From Lacinutrix sp. WUR7 (GTDB taxonomy: Bacteria; Bacteroidota; Bacteroidia; Flavobacteriales; Flavobacteriaceae): a DNA stretch of 64,000 nucleotides. The notes beneath the pieces are model-generated. The model saw only the letters and a program-made list of their open reading frames with translations, did not search any database and was not told where the DNA came from. Both the position numbers and the translations under genes were made by a program. Below, one piece after another: positions 1-15,000 of the stretch (positions within the stretch are counted from its first letter, which is position 1; each line of letters opens with the position of its first letter). The stretch spans positions 2,366,001-2,430,000 of the forward strand of contig NZ_CP045067.1 in the NCBI RefSeq assembly GCF_016864015.1. Direction: 5' to 3'.

Positions 1-3000
1 AACATCAGTGATAAATAACGCTGGAGAAATTATTATAAACAGTTCCAATGGAATCACATTCAATAGTGGTGTAACAGTTAATAATTATGATGGTGCTAAT
101 TTTGTGATGAATGGTGGTTCTAATGGTATTATACTTGATGGAATCATTAGTAACTGTGGTATAATTAGAGCAAACACTTCTGGTGATACTCAATTTAATG
201 CTAATTCTCAGATATATAACGCTTGTACTTTCTATGTTGAGAATGATTTAAGAATAGATAGGGTTTTTACAAACGATGGTTTAATCGTTTCAGGTGGAAC
301 TCTTAGAATAAATAATGGAATCGTAACCAATAACGGAGTTTTTGATGCAACAGATGTAATCGTTGACGGTACAACACAGCAATTGAATGGTAATAACTCA
401 ACCTCTTTATTAATAGCAAGTGGTTCGGTTACATTAACGAATGGAGGGGATATTACAGATCATTTTTATTACGGACCAACAATAACAGCATGTAGTAATG
501 GATGTGATGCAGGTGTAACTTTAGTAGACGATGTATATAGAAATTATGTGTCAACAGAAGAATATTTAGAATCTTGTGGAGGGTTAATATGTTCTGCTGA
601 AACAGATTTTACGGATCCAGTAATTATGTGCCCTGCTAATATTGAGCAAGTTACATCTGGTAGTGGGGAGGCTATAGTAATTCCAGATCCTGTTTATTCA
701 GATAATTGTCTTGTAGACACATTAGTTTGGGAAATGACTGGAGCAACAACAGGTAGTTCTTCAGTAACAGGAGAAAATGTTGTAGGAACACAAACATTTA
801 ATATAGGTGTTACAACAGTTACATATACAGTTACAGATGTAGCTGGTAGATCTGTTGTATGTTCTTTTACTGTTACTATAATTTTAAATGATTCAGATGG
901 AGATGGTGTTATTGATGATGAGGATGTTTGTAACGGTTTTGATGACACTTTAGATGCAGATAATGATACTGTGCCAGATGGTTGTGATCTAGATGATGAT
1001 AATGATGGTATTTTGGATACTGTTGAAAATAGCCAATGTGTTGTAGGAATACCTTCTAATTCTGGTGCATGGACTGCGTCAGGAAATGGTTCAAGTACAA
1101 CTTGGAGTACCTCTGCAGGTTTAGTTAATATATCGGCTTCAGCTACAAATTATGGTGCTGGAACAGGATTTGCTTTAAATGATTTTGAAACAACGGATAC
1201 AATGGCATGTAGTGGAGCTTATAGTGAGCCGACTATTGTTGGAAACCCTTCGTTAAGTATAAGACATACATTTCACCCTGATGGAAATATAAACGGAACA
1301 TCAAGTACAGGGCAAATTACTTTTGATTTTGGAGTTAATGTTATTAATCCAGTAATACATTTCGACCGATTAGGAGGTGGAGGAGGTATGAATCTTAGCA
1401 CTACTTCATCATTAATTACTGTATTGAATTCGGAAATCTCTTTAACAGAACTGCAACAAAATGACGTCCACTTTGTAACAACATCAAAGACAATAACTAG
1501 AAGTAGTGGTGTTATTTATAATTCTACTCCTTCAGAATGTGGTACTCCATTAGATGGTACCGCTGCAGGAAGTGTTAGGTTAAACGGTGTGTTTAGATCA
1601 TTGACAATAGAAATTTCTATGAATCCTAATGAAAATGGGCTTGTAAATGATAGATGGGAAATAGCTTTTAGTGATATTATTCAGGCTCCGGATTGTGATA
1701 ATGATGGAATACCGAATAGTTTAGATACAGATAGTGACAATGATGGTTGTCCAGATGCTTTAGAAGGAGGAGATAATATTTTAGCTGCAAACGTGAATCC
1801 GGATGGAACACTGGATGGGACTGCAAACGCATCTACTAATGGAGTACCTAATAATGTAAGTGCTACTATGGGGCAACCAATAGGTGGCTCAATAGATGGA
1901 ACCCCTTCAGATGCATTCGGACAATGTGATTCTGATGGAGATGGTGTTATAGATGATAATGATATATGTAATGGTTTTGATGATACTGTAGATACAGATA
2001 ATGATACCGTGCCTGATGGTTGTGATTTAGATAATGATAATGATGGTATTACAGATATTAATGAAGGTATTTGTACTTCACCAGTACAATCTGGTGCATG
2101 GACTTTAGTTAGTGGTACAGAAGCTACTTTCGATTATGGAAATGGAGTTGTTGCAAGATTAATAACAAATTCTACAGGATTTCAAGCAAATGGAGCAGAG
2201 AATTTTAATACAGAAGCTTTTTGGTCTGAAAATTTAAGTGGAGACGCCTCACTAGTAAGAGAATATAGTTGGGGAAGTACTTTAACGGTTTCTTTTGAAG
2301 ATGCAACTGGAGACCCTATAAATGTTACAAATCCTAAATTACATGTAGATAGACTAGGAGGTAGTGATGGTATTACGGAAAACAGTGCTTTAATGACATT
2401 GCAAGGAGGTTTAACTTGGACTAAGTTAATTGGGTCTGGTACTTCAGATTTTCAAGTAACATCAAATACCGCAAGAGATAGTGGTTCTGGAAATCCAATA
2501 GGTACTGGTTATACTTTTGAAAGTACAGAAGGTGTTGCAGATGGTACAGCAGCAGGATCATTGCAAATCAATGGTAATTTATCAACTTTTACTATTCAAT
2601 TTGTACAAGATGGTGTTTCTGGTGTGCTTTCAGATGGAATTGAGTTTATTCTTTTTGCTTGTCCAGATTTAGATACAGATGGTGATTTAATACCAGATTA
2701 TTTAGATACTGATAGTGATGATGATGGTTGTTTTGATGCAATAGAAGGTGGAGATGATATTGATTCTTCTAGTGTTAATAGTACAACTGGACAATTAACA
2801 GGTGTTGTAGATATTAACACAGGTCTTACAGATGATGTAGTGAATGCAACAACAGGTCAAACTGTGGGGAATTCTATTGATGATGGTGTAAATTCATGTC
2901 AAGGTGATTTAACGGGAGTTGTATTCGAAGACCTTAACGGAAACGGAACACAAGAAACTGGCGAATCAGGAATTGCAGATGTAGATGTAACCATTACGGA

Positions 3001-6000
3001 TGTAAATGGAAATGAAACAACAGCAACTACGGATGCTAACGGAACATGGACAGCAACAGATATTCCAGTAGGAGCAGCAGATATTGATGTAGATGAAACT
3101 ACCTTACCAACAGATATTACCAACACATTAACAAGTACTGGATCAGATCCAGAAACAGTTACGGTATTAGATGGAGTAACAACTACCACAACAGATGATG
3201 GTTATGCACCAGTAGTAGGAGGATTAACGGGAGTTGTATTCGAAGACCTTAACGGAAACGGAACACAAGAAACTGGTGAATCAGGAATTGCAGATGTAGA
3301 TGTAACCATTACGGATGTAAATGGAAATGAAACAACAGCAACTACGGATGCTAACGGAACATGGACAGCAACAGACATTCCAGTAGGAGCAGCAGATATT
3401 GATGTAGATGAAACTACCTTACCAACAGATATTACCAACACATTAACAAGTACTGGATCAGATCCAGAAACAGTTACGGTATTAGATGGAGTAACGACTA
3501 CCACAACAGATGATGGTTATGCACCAGTAGTAGGAGGATTAACGGGAGTTGTATTCGAAGACCTTAACGGAAACGGAACACAAGAAACTGGCGAATCAGG
3601 AATTGCAGATGTAGATGTAACCATTACGGATGTAAATGGAAATGAAACAACAGCAACTACGGATGCTAACGGAACATGGACAGCAACAGATATTCCAGTA
3701 GGAGCAGCAGATATTGATGTAGATGAAACTACCTTACCAACAGATATTACCAACACATTAACAAGTACTGGATCAGATCCAGAAACAGTTACGGTATTAG
3801 ATGGAGTAACAACTACCACAACAGATGATGGTTATGCACCAGTAGTAGGAGGATTAACGGGAGTTGTATTCGAAGACCTTAACGGAAACGGAACACAAGA
3901 AACTGGCGAATCAGGAATTGCAGATGTAGATGTAACCATTACGGATGTAAATGGAAATGAAACAACAGCAACTACGGATGCTAACGGAACATGGACAGCA
4001 ACAGATATTCCAGTAGGAGCAGCAGATATTGATGTAGATGAAACTACCTTACCAACAGATATTACCAACACATTAACAAGTACTGGATCAGATCCAGAAA
4101 CAGTTACGGTATTAGATGGAGTAACGACTACCACAACAGATGATGGTTATGCACCAGTAGTAGGAGGATTAACGGGAGTTGTATTCGAAGACCTTAACGG
4201 AAACGGAACACAAGAAACTGGCGAATCAGGAATTGCAGATGTAGATGTAACGATTACGGATGTAAATGGAAATGAAACAACAGCAACTACGGATGCTAAC
4301 GGAACATGGACAGCAACAGACATTCCAGTAGGAGCAGCAGATATTGATGTAGATGAAACTACTTTACCAACAGATATTACCAACACATTAACAAGTACTG
4401 GATCAGATCCAGAAACAGTTACGGTATTAGATGGAGTAACGACTACCACAACAGATGATGGTTATGCACCAGTAGTAGGAGGATTAACGGGAGTTGTATT
4501 CGAAGACCTTAACGGAAACGGAACACAAGAAACTGGCGAATCAGGAATTGCAGATGTAGATGTAACCATTACGGATGTAAATGGAAATGAAACAACAGCA
4601 ACTACGGATGCTAACGGAACATGGACAGCAACAGATATTCCAGTAGGAGCAGCAGATATTGATGTAGATGAAACTACCTTACCAACAGATATTACCAACA
4701 CATTAACAAGTACTGGATCAGATCCAGAAACAGTTACGGTATTAGATGGAGTAACGACTACCACAACAGATGATGGTTATGCACCAGTAGTAGGAGGATT
4801 AACGGGAGTTGTATTCGAAGACCTTAACGGAAACGGAACACAAGAAACTGGCGAATCAGGAATTGCAGATGTAGATGTAACCATTACGGATGTAAATGGA
4901 AATGAAACAACAGCAACTACGGATGCTAACGGAACATGGACAGCAACAGATATTCCAGTAGGAGCAGCAGATATTGATGTAGATGAAACTACCTTACCAA
5001 CAGATATTACCAACACATTAACAAGTACTGGATCAGATCCAGAAACAGTTACGGTATTAGATGGAGTAACGACTACCACAACAGATGATGGTTATGCACC
5101 AGTAGTAGGAGGATTAACGGGAGTTGTATTCGAAGATCTTAACGGAAACGGAACACAAGAAACTGGCGAATCAGGAATTGCAGATGTAGATGTAACCATT
5201 ACGGATGTAAATGGAAATGAAACAACAGCAACTACGGATGCTAACGGAACATGGACAGCAACAGATATTCCAGTAGGAGCAGCAGATATCGATGTAGATG
5301 AAACTACTTTACCAACAGATATTACCAACACATTAACAAGTACTGGATCAGATCCAGAAACAGTTACGGTATTAGATGGAGTAACAACTACCACAACAGA
5401 TGATGGTTATGCACCAGTAGTAGGAGGATTAACGGGAGTTGTATTCGAAGACCTTAACGGAAACGGAACACAAGAAACTGGCGAATCAGGAATTGCAGAT
5501 GTAGATGTAACCATTACGGATGTAAATGGAAATGAAACAACAGCAACTACGGATGCTAACGGAACATGGACAGCAACAGATATTCCAGTAGGAGCAGCAG
5601 ATATTGATGTAGATGAAACTACCTTACCAACAGATATTACCAACACATTAACAAGTACTGGATCAGATCCAGAAACAGTTACGGTATTAGATGGAGTAAC
5701 GACTACCACAACAGATGATGGTTATGCACCAGTAGTAGGAGGATTAACGGGAGTTGTATTCGAAGACCTTAACGGAAACGGAACACAAGAAACTGGCGAA
5801 TCAGGAATTGCAGATGTAGATGTAACCATTACGGATGTAAATGGAAATGAAACAACAGCAACTACGGATGCTAACGGAACATGGACAGCAACAGATATTC
5901 CAGTAGGAGCAGCAGATATCGATGTAGATGAAACTACTTTACCAACAGATATTACCAACACATTAACAAGTACTGGATCAGATCCAGAAACAGTTACGGT

Positions 6001-9000
6001 ATTAGATGGAGTAACAACTACCACAACAGATGATGGTTATGCACCAGTAGTAGGAGGATTAACGGGAGTTGTATTCGAAGACCTTAACGGAAACGGAACA
6101 CAAGAAACTGGCGAATCAGGAATTGCAGATGTAGATGTAACCATTACGGATGTAAATGGAAATGAAACAACAGCAACTACGGATGCTAACGGAACATGGA
6201 CAGCAACAGACATTCCAGTAGGAGCAGCAGATATTGATGTAGATGAAACTACCTTACCAACAGATATTACCAACACATTAACAAGTACTGGATCAGATCC
6301 AGAAACAGTTACGGTATTAGATGGAGTAACGACTACCACAACAGATGATGGTTATGCACCAGTAGTAGGAGGATTAACGGGAGTTGTATTCGAAGACCTT
6401 AACGGAAACGGAACACAAGAAACTGGCGAATCAGGAATTGCAGATGTAGATGTAACCATTACGGATGTAAATGGAAATGAAACAACAGCAACTACGGATG
6501 CTAACGGAACATGGACAGCAACAGATATTCCAGTAGGAGCAGCAGATATCGATGTAGATGAAACTACCTTACCAACAGATATTACCAACACATTAACAAG
6601 TACTGGATCAGATCCAGAAACAGTAACGGTATTAGATGGAGTAACGACTACGACAACAGATGATGGTTATGCACCAGTAGTAGGAGGATTAACGGGAGTT
6701 GTATTCGAAGACCTTAACGGAAACGGAACACAAGAAACTGGCGAATCAGGAATTGCAGATGTAGATGTAACCATTACGGATGTAAATGGAAATGAAACAA
6801 CAGCAACTACGGATGCTAACGGAACATGGACAGTAACAGACATTCCAGTAGGAGCAGCAGATATTGATGTAGATGAAACTACCTTACCAACAGATATTAC
6901 CAACACATTAACAAGTACTGGATCAGATCCAGAAACAGTTACGGTATTAGATGGAGTAACGACTACCACAACAGATGATGGTTATGCACCAGTAGTAGGA
7001 GGATTAACGGGAGTTGTATTTGAAGACCTTAACGGAAACGGAACACAAGAAACTAGCGAAGCAGGAATTGCAGATGTAGATGTAACGATTACGGATGTAA
7101 ATGGAAATGAAACAACAGCAACTACGGATGCTAACGGAACATGGACAGCAACAGACATTCCAGTAGGAGCAGCAGATATTGATGTAGATGAAACTACCTT
7201 ACCAACAGATATTACCAACACATTAACAAGTACTGGATCAGATCCAGAAACAGTTACGGTATTAGATGGAGTAACGACTACCACAACAGATGATGGTTAT
7301 GCACCAGTAGTAGGAGGATTAACGGGAGTTGTATTCGAAGACCTTAACGGAAACGGAACACAAGAAACTGGCGAATCAGGAATTGCAGATGTAGATGTAA
7401 CCATTACGGATGTAAATGGAAATGAAACAACAGCAACTACGGATGCTAACGGAACATGGACAGCAACAGATATTCCAGTAGGAGCAGCAGATATCGATGT
7501 AGATGAAACTACTTTACCAACAGATATTACCAACACATTAACAAGTACTGGATCAGATCCAGAAACAGTTACGGTATTAGATGGAGTAACAACTACCACA
7601 ACAGATGATGGTTATGCACCAGTAGTAGGAGGATTAACGGGAGTTGTATTCGAAGACCTTAACGGAAACGGAACACAAGAAACTGGCGAATCAGGAATTG
7701 CAGATGTAGATGTAACCATTACGGATGTAAATGGAAATGAAACAACAGCAACTACGGATGCTAACGGAACATGGACAGCAACAGATATTCCAGTAGGAGC
7801 AGCAGATATTGATGTAGATGAAACTACCTTACCAACAGATATTACCAACACATTAACAAGTACTGGATCAGATCCAGAAACAGTTACGGTATTAGATGGA
7901 GTAACGACTACCACAACAGATGATGGTTATGCACCAGTAGTAGGAGGATTAACGGGAGTTGTATTCGAAGATCTTAACGGAAACGGAACACAAGAAACTG
8001 GCGAATCAGGAATTGCAGATGTAGATGTAACCATTACGGATGTAAATGGAAATGAAACAACAGCAACTACGGATGCTAACGGAACATGGACAGCAACAGA
8101 TATTCCAGTAGGAGCAGCAGATATCGATGTAGATGAAACTACTTTACCAACAGATATTACCAACACATTAACAAGTACTGGATCAGATCCAGAAACAGTT
8201 ACGGTATTAGATGGAGTAACAACTACCACAACAGATGATGGTTATGCACCAGTAGTAGGAGGATTAACGGGAGTTGTATTCGAAGACCTTAACGGAAACG
8301 GAACACAAGAAACTGGCGAATCAGGAATTGCAGATGTAGATGTAACCATTACGGATGTAAATGGAAATGAAACAACAGCAACTACGGATGCTAACGGAAC
8401 ATGGACAGCAACAGATATTCCAGTAGGAGCAGCAGATATTGATGTAGATGAAACTACCTTACCAACAGATATTACCAACACATTAACAAGTACTGGATCA
8501 GATCCAGAAACAGTTACGGTATTAGATGGAGTAACGACTACCACAACAGATGATGGTTATGCACCAGTAGTAGGAGGATTAACGGGAGTTGTATTCGAAG
8601 ACCTTAACGGAAACGGAACACAAGAAACTGGCGAATCAGGAATTGCAGATGTAGATGTAACCATTACGGATGTAAATGGAAATGAAACAACAGCAACTAC
8701 GGATGCTAACGGAACATGGACAGCAACAGATATTCCAGTAGGAGCAGCAGATATTGATGTAGATGAAACTACCTTACCAACAGATATTACCAACACATTA
8801 ACAAGTACTGGATCAGATCCAGAAACAGTTACGGTATTAGATGGAGTAACGACTACCACAACAGATGATGGTTATGCACCAGTAGTAGGAGGATTAACGG
8901 GAGTTGTATTCGAAGATCTTAACGGAAACGGAACACAAGAAACTGGCGAATCAGGAATTGCAGATGTAGATGTAACCATTACGGATGTAAATGGAAATGA

Positions 9001-12000
9001 AACAACAGCAACTACGGATGCTAACGGAACATGGACAGCAACAGATATTCCAGTAGGAGCAGCAGATATCGATGTAGATGAAACTACTTTACCAACAGAT
9101 ATTACCAACACATTAACAAGTACTGGATCAGATCCAGAAACAGTTACGGTATTAGATGGAGTAACAACTACCACAACAGATGATGGTTATGCACCAGTAG
9201 TAGGAGGATTAACGGGAGTTGTATTCGAAGACCTTAACGGAAACGGAACACAAGAAACTGGCGAATCAGGAATTGCAGATGTAGATGTAACCATTACGGA
9301 TGTAAATGGAAATGAAACAACAGCAACTACGGATGCTAACGGAACATGGACAGCAACAGATATTCCAGTAGGAGCAGCAGATATTGATGTAGATGAAACT
9401 ACCTTACCAACAGATATTACCAACACATTAACAAGTACTGGATCAGATCCAGAAACAGTTACGGTATTAGATGGAGTAACAACTACCACAACAGATGATG
9501 GTTATGCACCAGTAGTAGGAGGATTAACGGGAGTTGTATTCGAAGACCTTAACGGAAACGGAACACAAGAAACTGGCGAATCAGGAATTGCAGATGTAGA
9601 TGTAACCATTACGGATGTAAATGGAAATGAAACAACAGCAACTACGGATGCTAACGGAACATGGACAGCAACAGATATTCCAGTAGGAGCAGCAGATATC
9701 GATGTAGATGAAACTACTTTACCAACAGATATTACCAACACATTAACAAGTACTGGATCAGATCCAGAAACAGTTACGGTATTAGATGGAGTAACAACTA
9801 CCACAACAGATGATGGTTATGCACCAGTAGTAGGAGGATTAACGGGAGTTGTATTCGAAGACCTTAACGGAAACGGAACACAAGAAACTGGCGAATCAGG
9901 AATTGCAGATGTAGATGTAACCATTACGGATGTAAATGGAAATGAAACAACAGCAACTACGGATGCTAACGGAACATGGACAGCAACAGACATTCCAGTA
10001 GGAGCAGCAGATATTGATGTAGATGAAACTACACTTCCAGCAGATATTACAGATACGTTAACAACAACAGGATCTGACCCAGAAACAGTAACTGTAGGAA
10101 CGGGAACAAACGCAACAACAGATGATGGTTATGCACCAGCAGTAGGAGATATCAGCGGATTAGTATTCGAAGATATTAACGGCGATGGAGTTCAAGACCC
10201 AGGAGAAGAAGGAATTGCAGATGTAGATGTTATCATTACCGATATAAACGGTAATCCAATAACAGTAACTACAGGATCTGACGGAACATGGACAGCAACA
10301 GACATCCCGGTAGGAGATGCAACAGTTAATGTAGATGAATCTACCTTACCAACAGATGTAAGTAGCACTTTAACTACCACTGGTTCTGATCCAGAAACAG
10401 TAACAGTAACCGAAGGACCAAATACTAGTACAGCAGATGGATATTCTCCAGTAACGGCAGAATTAACCGGAGTTGTATTTGCCGATACTAACGGAAACGG
10501 TGTTCAAGATGCCGGAGAAGATGGAATTGCAGGAGTAGATGTTATCATTACCGATGTAAATAGTACACCAACTACAGTAACTACAGGAGCAGACGGAAGT
10601 TGGTCATTAAACAATGTACCAGTAGGTGATGCAACCGTAGATGTAGATGAAAGTACTTTACCAGCAAACATAACAAGTACCTTAACTACTACAAATTCTG
10701 ACCCAGAAACAGTAACTGTAGGAACGGGAACAAACGCAACAACAGATGATGGTTATGCACCAGCAGTAGGAGATATCAGCGGATTAGTATTCGAAGATAT
10801 CAATGGCGATGGTGTTCAAGATCCAGGCGAAGATGGAATTGCAGATGTAGATGTTATTATTACCGATGTAAATGGTAACCCAGTAACAGTAACTACAGGA
10901 TCTGACGGAACATGGACAGCAACAGACATCCCGGTAGGAGATGCAACAGTTAATGTAGATGAATCTACCTTACCAACAGATGTAAGTAGCACTTTAACTA
11001 CCACTGGTTCTGATCCAGAAACAGTAACAGTAACCGAAGGACCAAATACCAGTACAGCAGATGGATATTCTCCAGTAACGGCAGAATTAACCGGAGTTGT
11101 ATTTGCCGATACTAACGGAAACGGAATTCAAGATGCAGGTGAAGATGGTATTGCAGGAGTAGATGTTATCATTACCGATGTAAATAGTACACCAACTACA
11201 GTAACTACAGGAGCAGACGGAAGTTGGTCATTAAACAATGTACCAGTAGGTGATGCAACCGTAGATGTAGATGAAAGTACTTTACCAGCAAACATAACAA
11301 GTACCTTAACTACTACAAATTCTGACCCAGAAACAGTAATTGTAGGAACGGGAACAAACGCAACAACAGATGATGGTTATGCACCAGCAGTAGGAGATAT
11401 CAGCGGATTAGTATTCGAAGATATCAATGGCGATGGTGTTCAAGATCCAGGCGAAGATGGAATTGCAGATGTAGATGTTATTATTACCGATGTAAATGGT
11501 AACCCAGTAACAGTAACTACAGGATCTCACGGAACATGGACAGCAACAGACATTCCAGTAGGAGATGCAACAGTTAATGTAGATGAATCTACCTTACCAA
11601 CAGATGTAAGTAGCACTTTAACTACCACTGGTTCTGATCCAGAAACAGTAACAGTAACCGAAGGACCAAATACTAGTACAGCAGATGGATATTCTCCAGT
11701 AACGGCAGAATTAACCGGAATTGTATTTGCCGATACTAACGGAAACGGTGTTCAAGATGCCGGAGAAGATGGAATTGCAGGAGTAGATGTTATCATTACC
11801 GATGTAAATAGTACACCAACTACAGTAACTACAGGAGCAGACGGAAGTTGGTCATTAAACAATGTACCAGTAGGTGATGCAACCGTAGATGTAGATGAAA
11901 GTACTTTACCAGCAAACATAACAAGTACCTTAACTACTACAAATTCTGACCCAGAAACAGTAACTGTAGGAACGGGAACAAACGCAACAACAGATGATGG

Positions 12001-15000
12001 TTATGCACCAGCAGTAGGAGATATCAGCGGATTAGTATTCGAAGATATCAATGGCGATGGTGTTCAAGATCCAGGCGAAGATGGAATTGCAGATGTAGAT
12101 GTTATTATTACCGATGTAAATGGTAACCCAGTAACAGTAACTACAGGATCTGACGGAACATGGACAGCAACAGACATCCCGGTAGGAGATGCAACAGTTA
12201 ATGTAGATGAATCTACCTTACCAACAGATGTAAGTAGCACTTTAACTACCACTGGTTCTGATCCAGAAACAGTAACAGTAACCGAAGGACCAAATACTAG
12301 TACAGCAGATGGATATTCTCCAGTAACGGCAGAATTAACCGGAGTTGTATTTGCCGATACTAACGGAAACGGAATTCAAGATGCAGGTGAAGATGGTATT
12401 GCAGGAGTAGATGTTATCATTACCGATGTAAATAGTACACCAACTACAGTAACTACAGGAGCAGACGGAAGTTGGTCATTAAACAATGTACCAGTAGGTG
12501 ATGCAACCGTAGATGTAGATGAAAGTACTTTACCAGCAAACATAACAAGTACCTTAACTACTACAAATTCTGACCCAGAAACAGTAATTGTAGGAACGGG
12601 AACAAACGCAACAACAGATGATGGTTATGCACCAGCAGTAGGAGATATCAGCGGATTAGTATTCGAAGATATCAATGGCGATGGTGTTCAAGATCCAGGC
12701 GAAGATGGAATTGCAGATGTAGATGTTATTATTACCGATGTAAATGGTAACCCAGTAACAGTAACTACAGGATCTGACGGAACATGGACAGCAACAGACA
12801 TTCCAGTAGGAGATGCAACAGTTAATGTAGATGAATCTACCTTACCAACAGATGTAAGTAGCACTTTAACTACCACTGGTTCTGATCCAGAAACAGTAAC
12901 AGTAACCGAAGGACCAAATACTAGTACAGCAGATGGATATTCTCCAGTAACGGCAGAATTAACCGGAATTGTATTTGCCGATACTAACGGAAACGGTGTT
13001 CAAGATGCCGGAGAAGATGGAATTGCAGGAGTAGATGTTATCATTACCGATGTAAATAGTACACCAACTACAGTAACTACAGGAGCAGACGGAAGTTGGT
13101 CATTAAACAATGTACCAGTAGGTGATGCAACCGTAGATGTAGATGAAAGTACTTTACCAGCAAACATAACAAGTACCTTAACTACTACAAATTCTGACCC
13201 AGAAACAGTAACTGTAGGAACGGGAACAAACGCAACAACAGATGATGGTTATGCACCAGCAGTAGGAGATATCAGCGGATTAGTATTCGAAGATATCAAT
13301 GGCGATGGTGTTCAAGATCCAGGCGAAGATGGAATTGCAGATGTAGATGTTATTATTACCGATGTAAATGGTAACCCAGTAACAGTAACTACAGGATCTG
13401 ACGGAACATGGACAGCAACAGACATCCCGGTAGGAGATGCAACAGTTAATGTAGATGAATCTACCTTACCAACAGATGTAAGTAGCACTTTAACTACCAC
13501 TGGTTCTGATCCAGAAACAGTAACAGTAACCGAAGGACCAAATACTAGTACAGCAGATGGATATTCTCCAGTAACGGCAGAATTAACCGGAGTTGTATTT
13601 GCCGATACTAACGGAAACGGTGTTCAAGATGCCGGAGAAGATGGAATTGCAGGAGTAGATGTTATCATTACCGATGTAAATAGTACACCAACTACAGTAA
13701 CTACAGGAGCAGACGGAAGCTGGTCATTAAACAATATACCAGTAGGCGATGCAACCGTAGATGTAGATGAAAGTACTTTACCAGCAAACATAACAAGTAC
13801 CTTAACTACTACAAATTCTGACCCAGAAACAGTAATTGTAGGAACGGGAACAAACGCAACAACAGATGATGGTTATGCACCAGCAGTAGGAGATATCAGC
13901 GGATTAGTATTCGAAGATATCAATGGCGATGGTGTTCAAGATCCAGGCGAAGATGGAATTGCAGATGTAGATGTTATTATTACCGATGTAAATGGTAACC
14001 CAGTAACAGTAACTACAGGATCTGACGGAACATGGACAGCAACAGACATCCCGGTAGGAGATGCAACAGTTAATGTAGATGAATCTACCTTACCAACAGA
14101 TGTAAGTAGCACTTTAACTACCACTGGTTCTGATCCAGAAACAGTAACAGTAACCGAAGGACCAAATACTAGTACAGCAGATGGATATTCTCCAGTAACG
14201 GCAGAATTAACCGGAATTGTATTTGCCGATACTAACGGAAATGGTGTTCAAGATGCCGGAGAAGATGGAATTGCAGGAGTAGATGTTATCATTATCGATG
14301 TAAATAGTACACCAACTACAGTAACTACAGGAGCAGACGGAAGTTGGTCATTAAACAATGTACCAGTAGGTGATGCAACCGTAGATGTAGATGAAAGTAC
14401 TTTACCAGCAAACATAACAAGTACCTTAACTACTACAAATTCTGACCCAGAAACAGTAACTGTAGGAACGGGAACAAACGCAACAACAGATGATGGTTAT
14501 GCACCAGCAGTAGGAGATATCAGCGGATTAGTATTCGAAGATATCAATGGCGATGGTGTTCAAGATCCAGGCGAAGATGGAATTGCAGATGTAGATGTTA
14601 TTATTACCGATGTAAATGGTAACCCAGTAACAGTAACTACAGGATCTGACGGAACATGGACAGCAACAGACATCCCGGTAGGAGATGCAACAGTTAATGT
14701 AGATGAATCTACCTTACCAACAGATGTAAGTAGCACTTTAACTACCACTGGTTCTGATCCAGAAACAGTAACAGTAACCGAAGGACCAAATACTAGTACA
14801 GCAGATGGATATTCTCCAGTAACGGCAGAATTAACCGGAGTTGTATTTGCCGATACTAACGGAAATGGTGTTCAAGATGCCGGAGAAGATGGAATTGCAG
14901 GAGTAGATGTTATCATTACCGATGTAAATAGTACACCAACTACAGTAACTACAGGAGCAGACGGAAGTTGGTCATTAAACAATGTACCAGTAGGTGATGC

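Noticed and set aside
2899-14748. Dozens of 60-100-residue minus-strand ORFs at 315-bp and 624-bp steps
   Set aside because: They are shadows of the repeat units and recur with exactly the repeat period.
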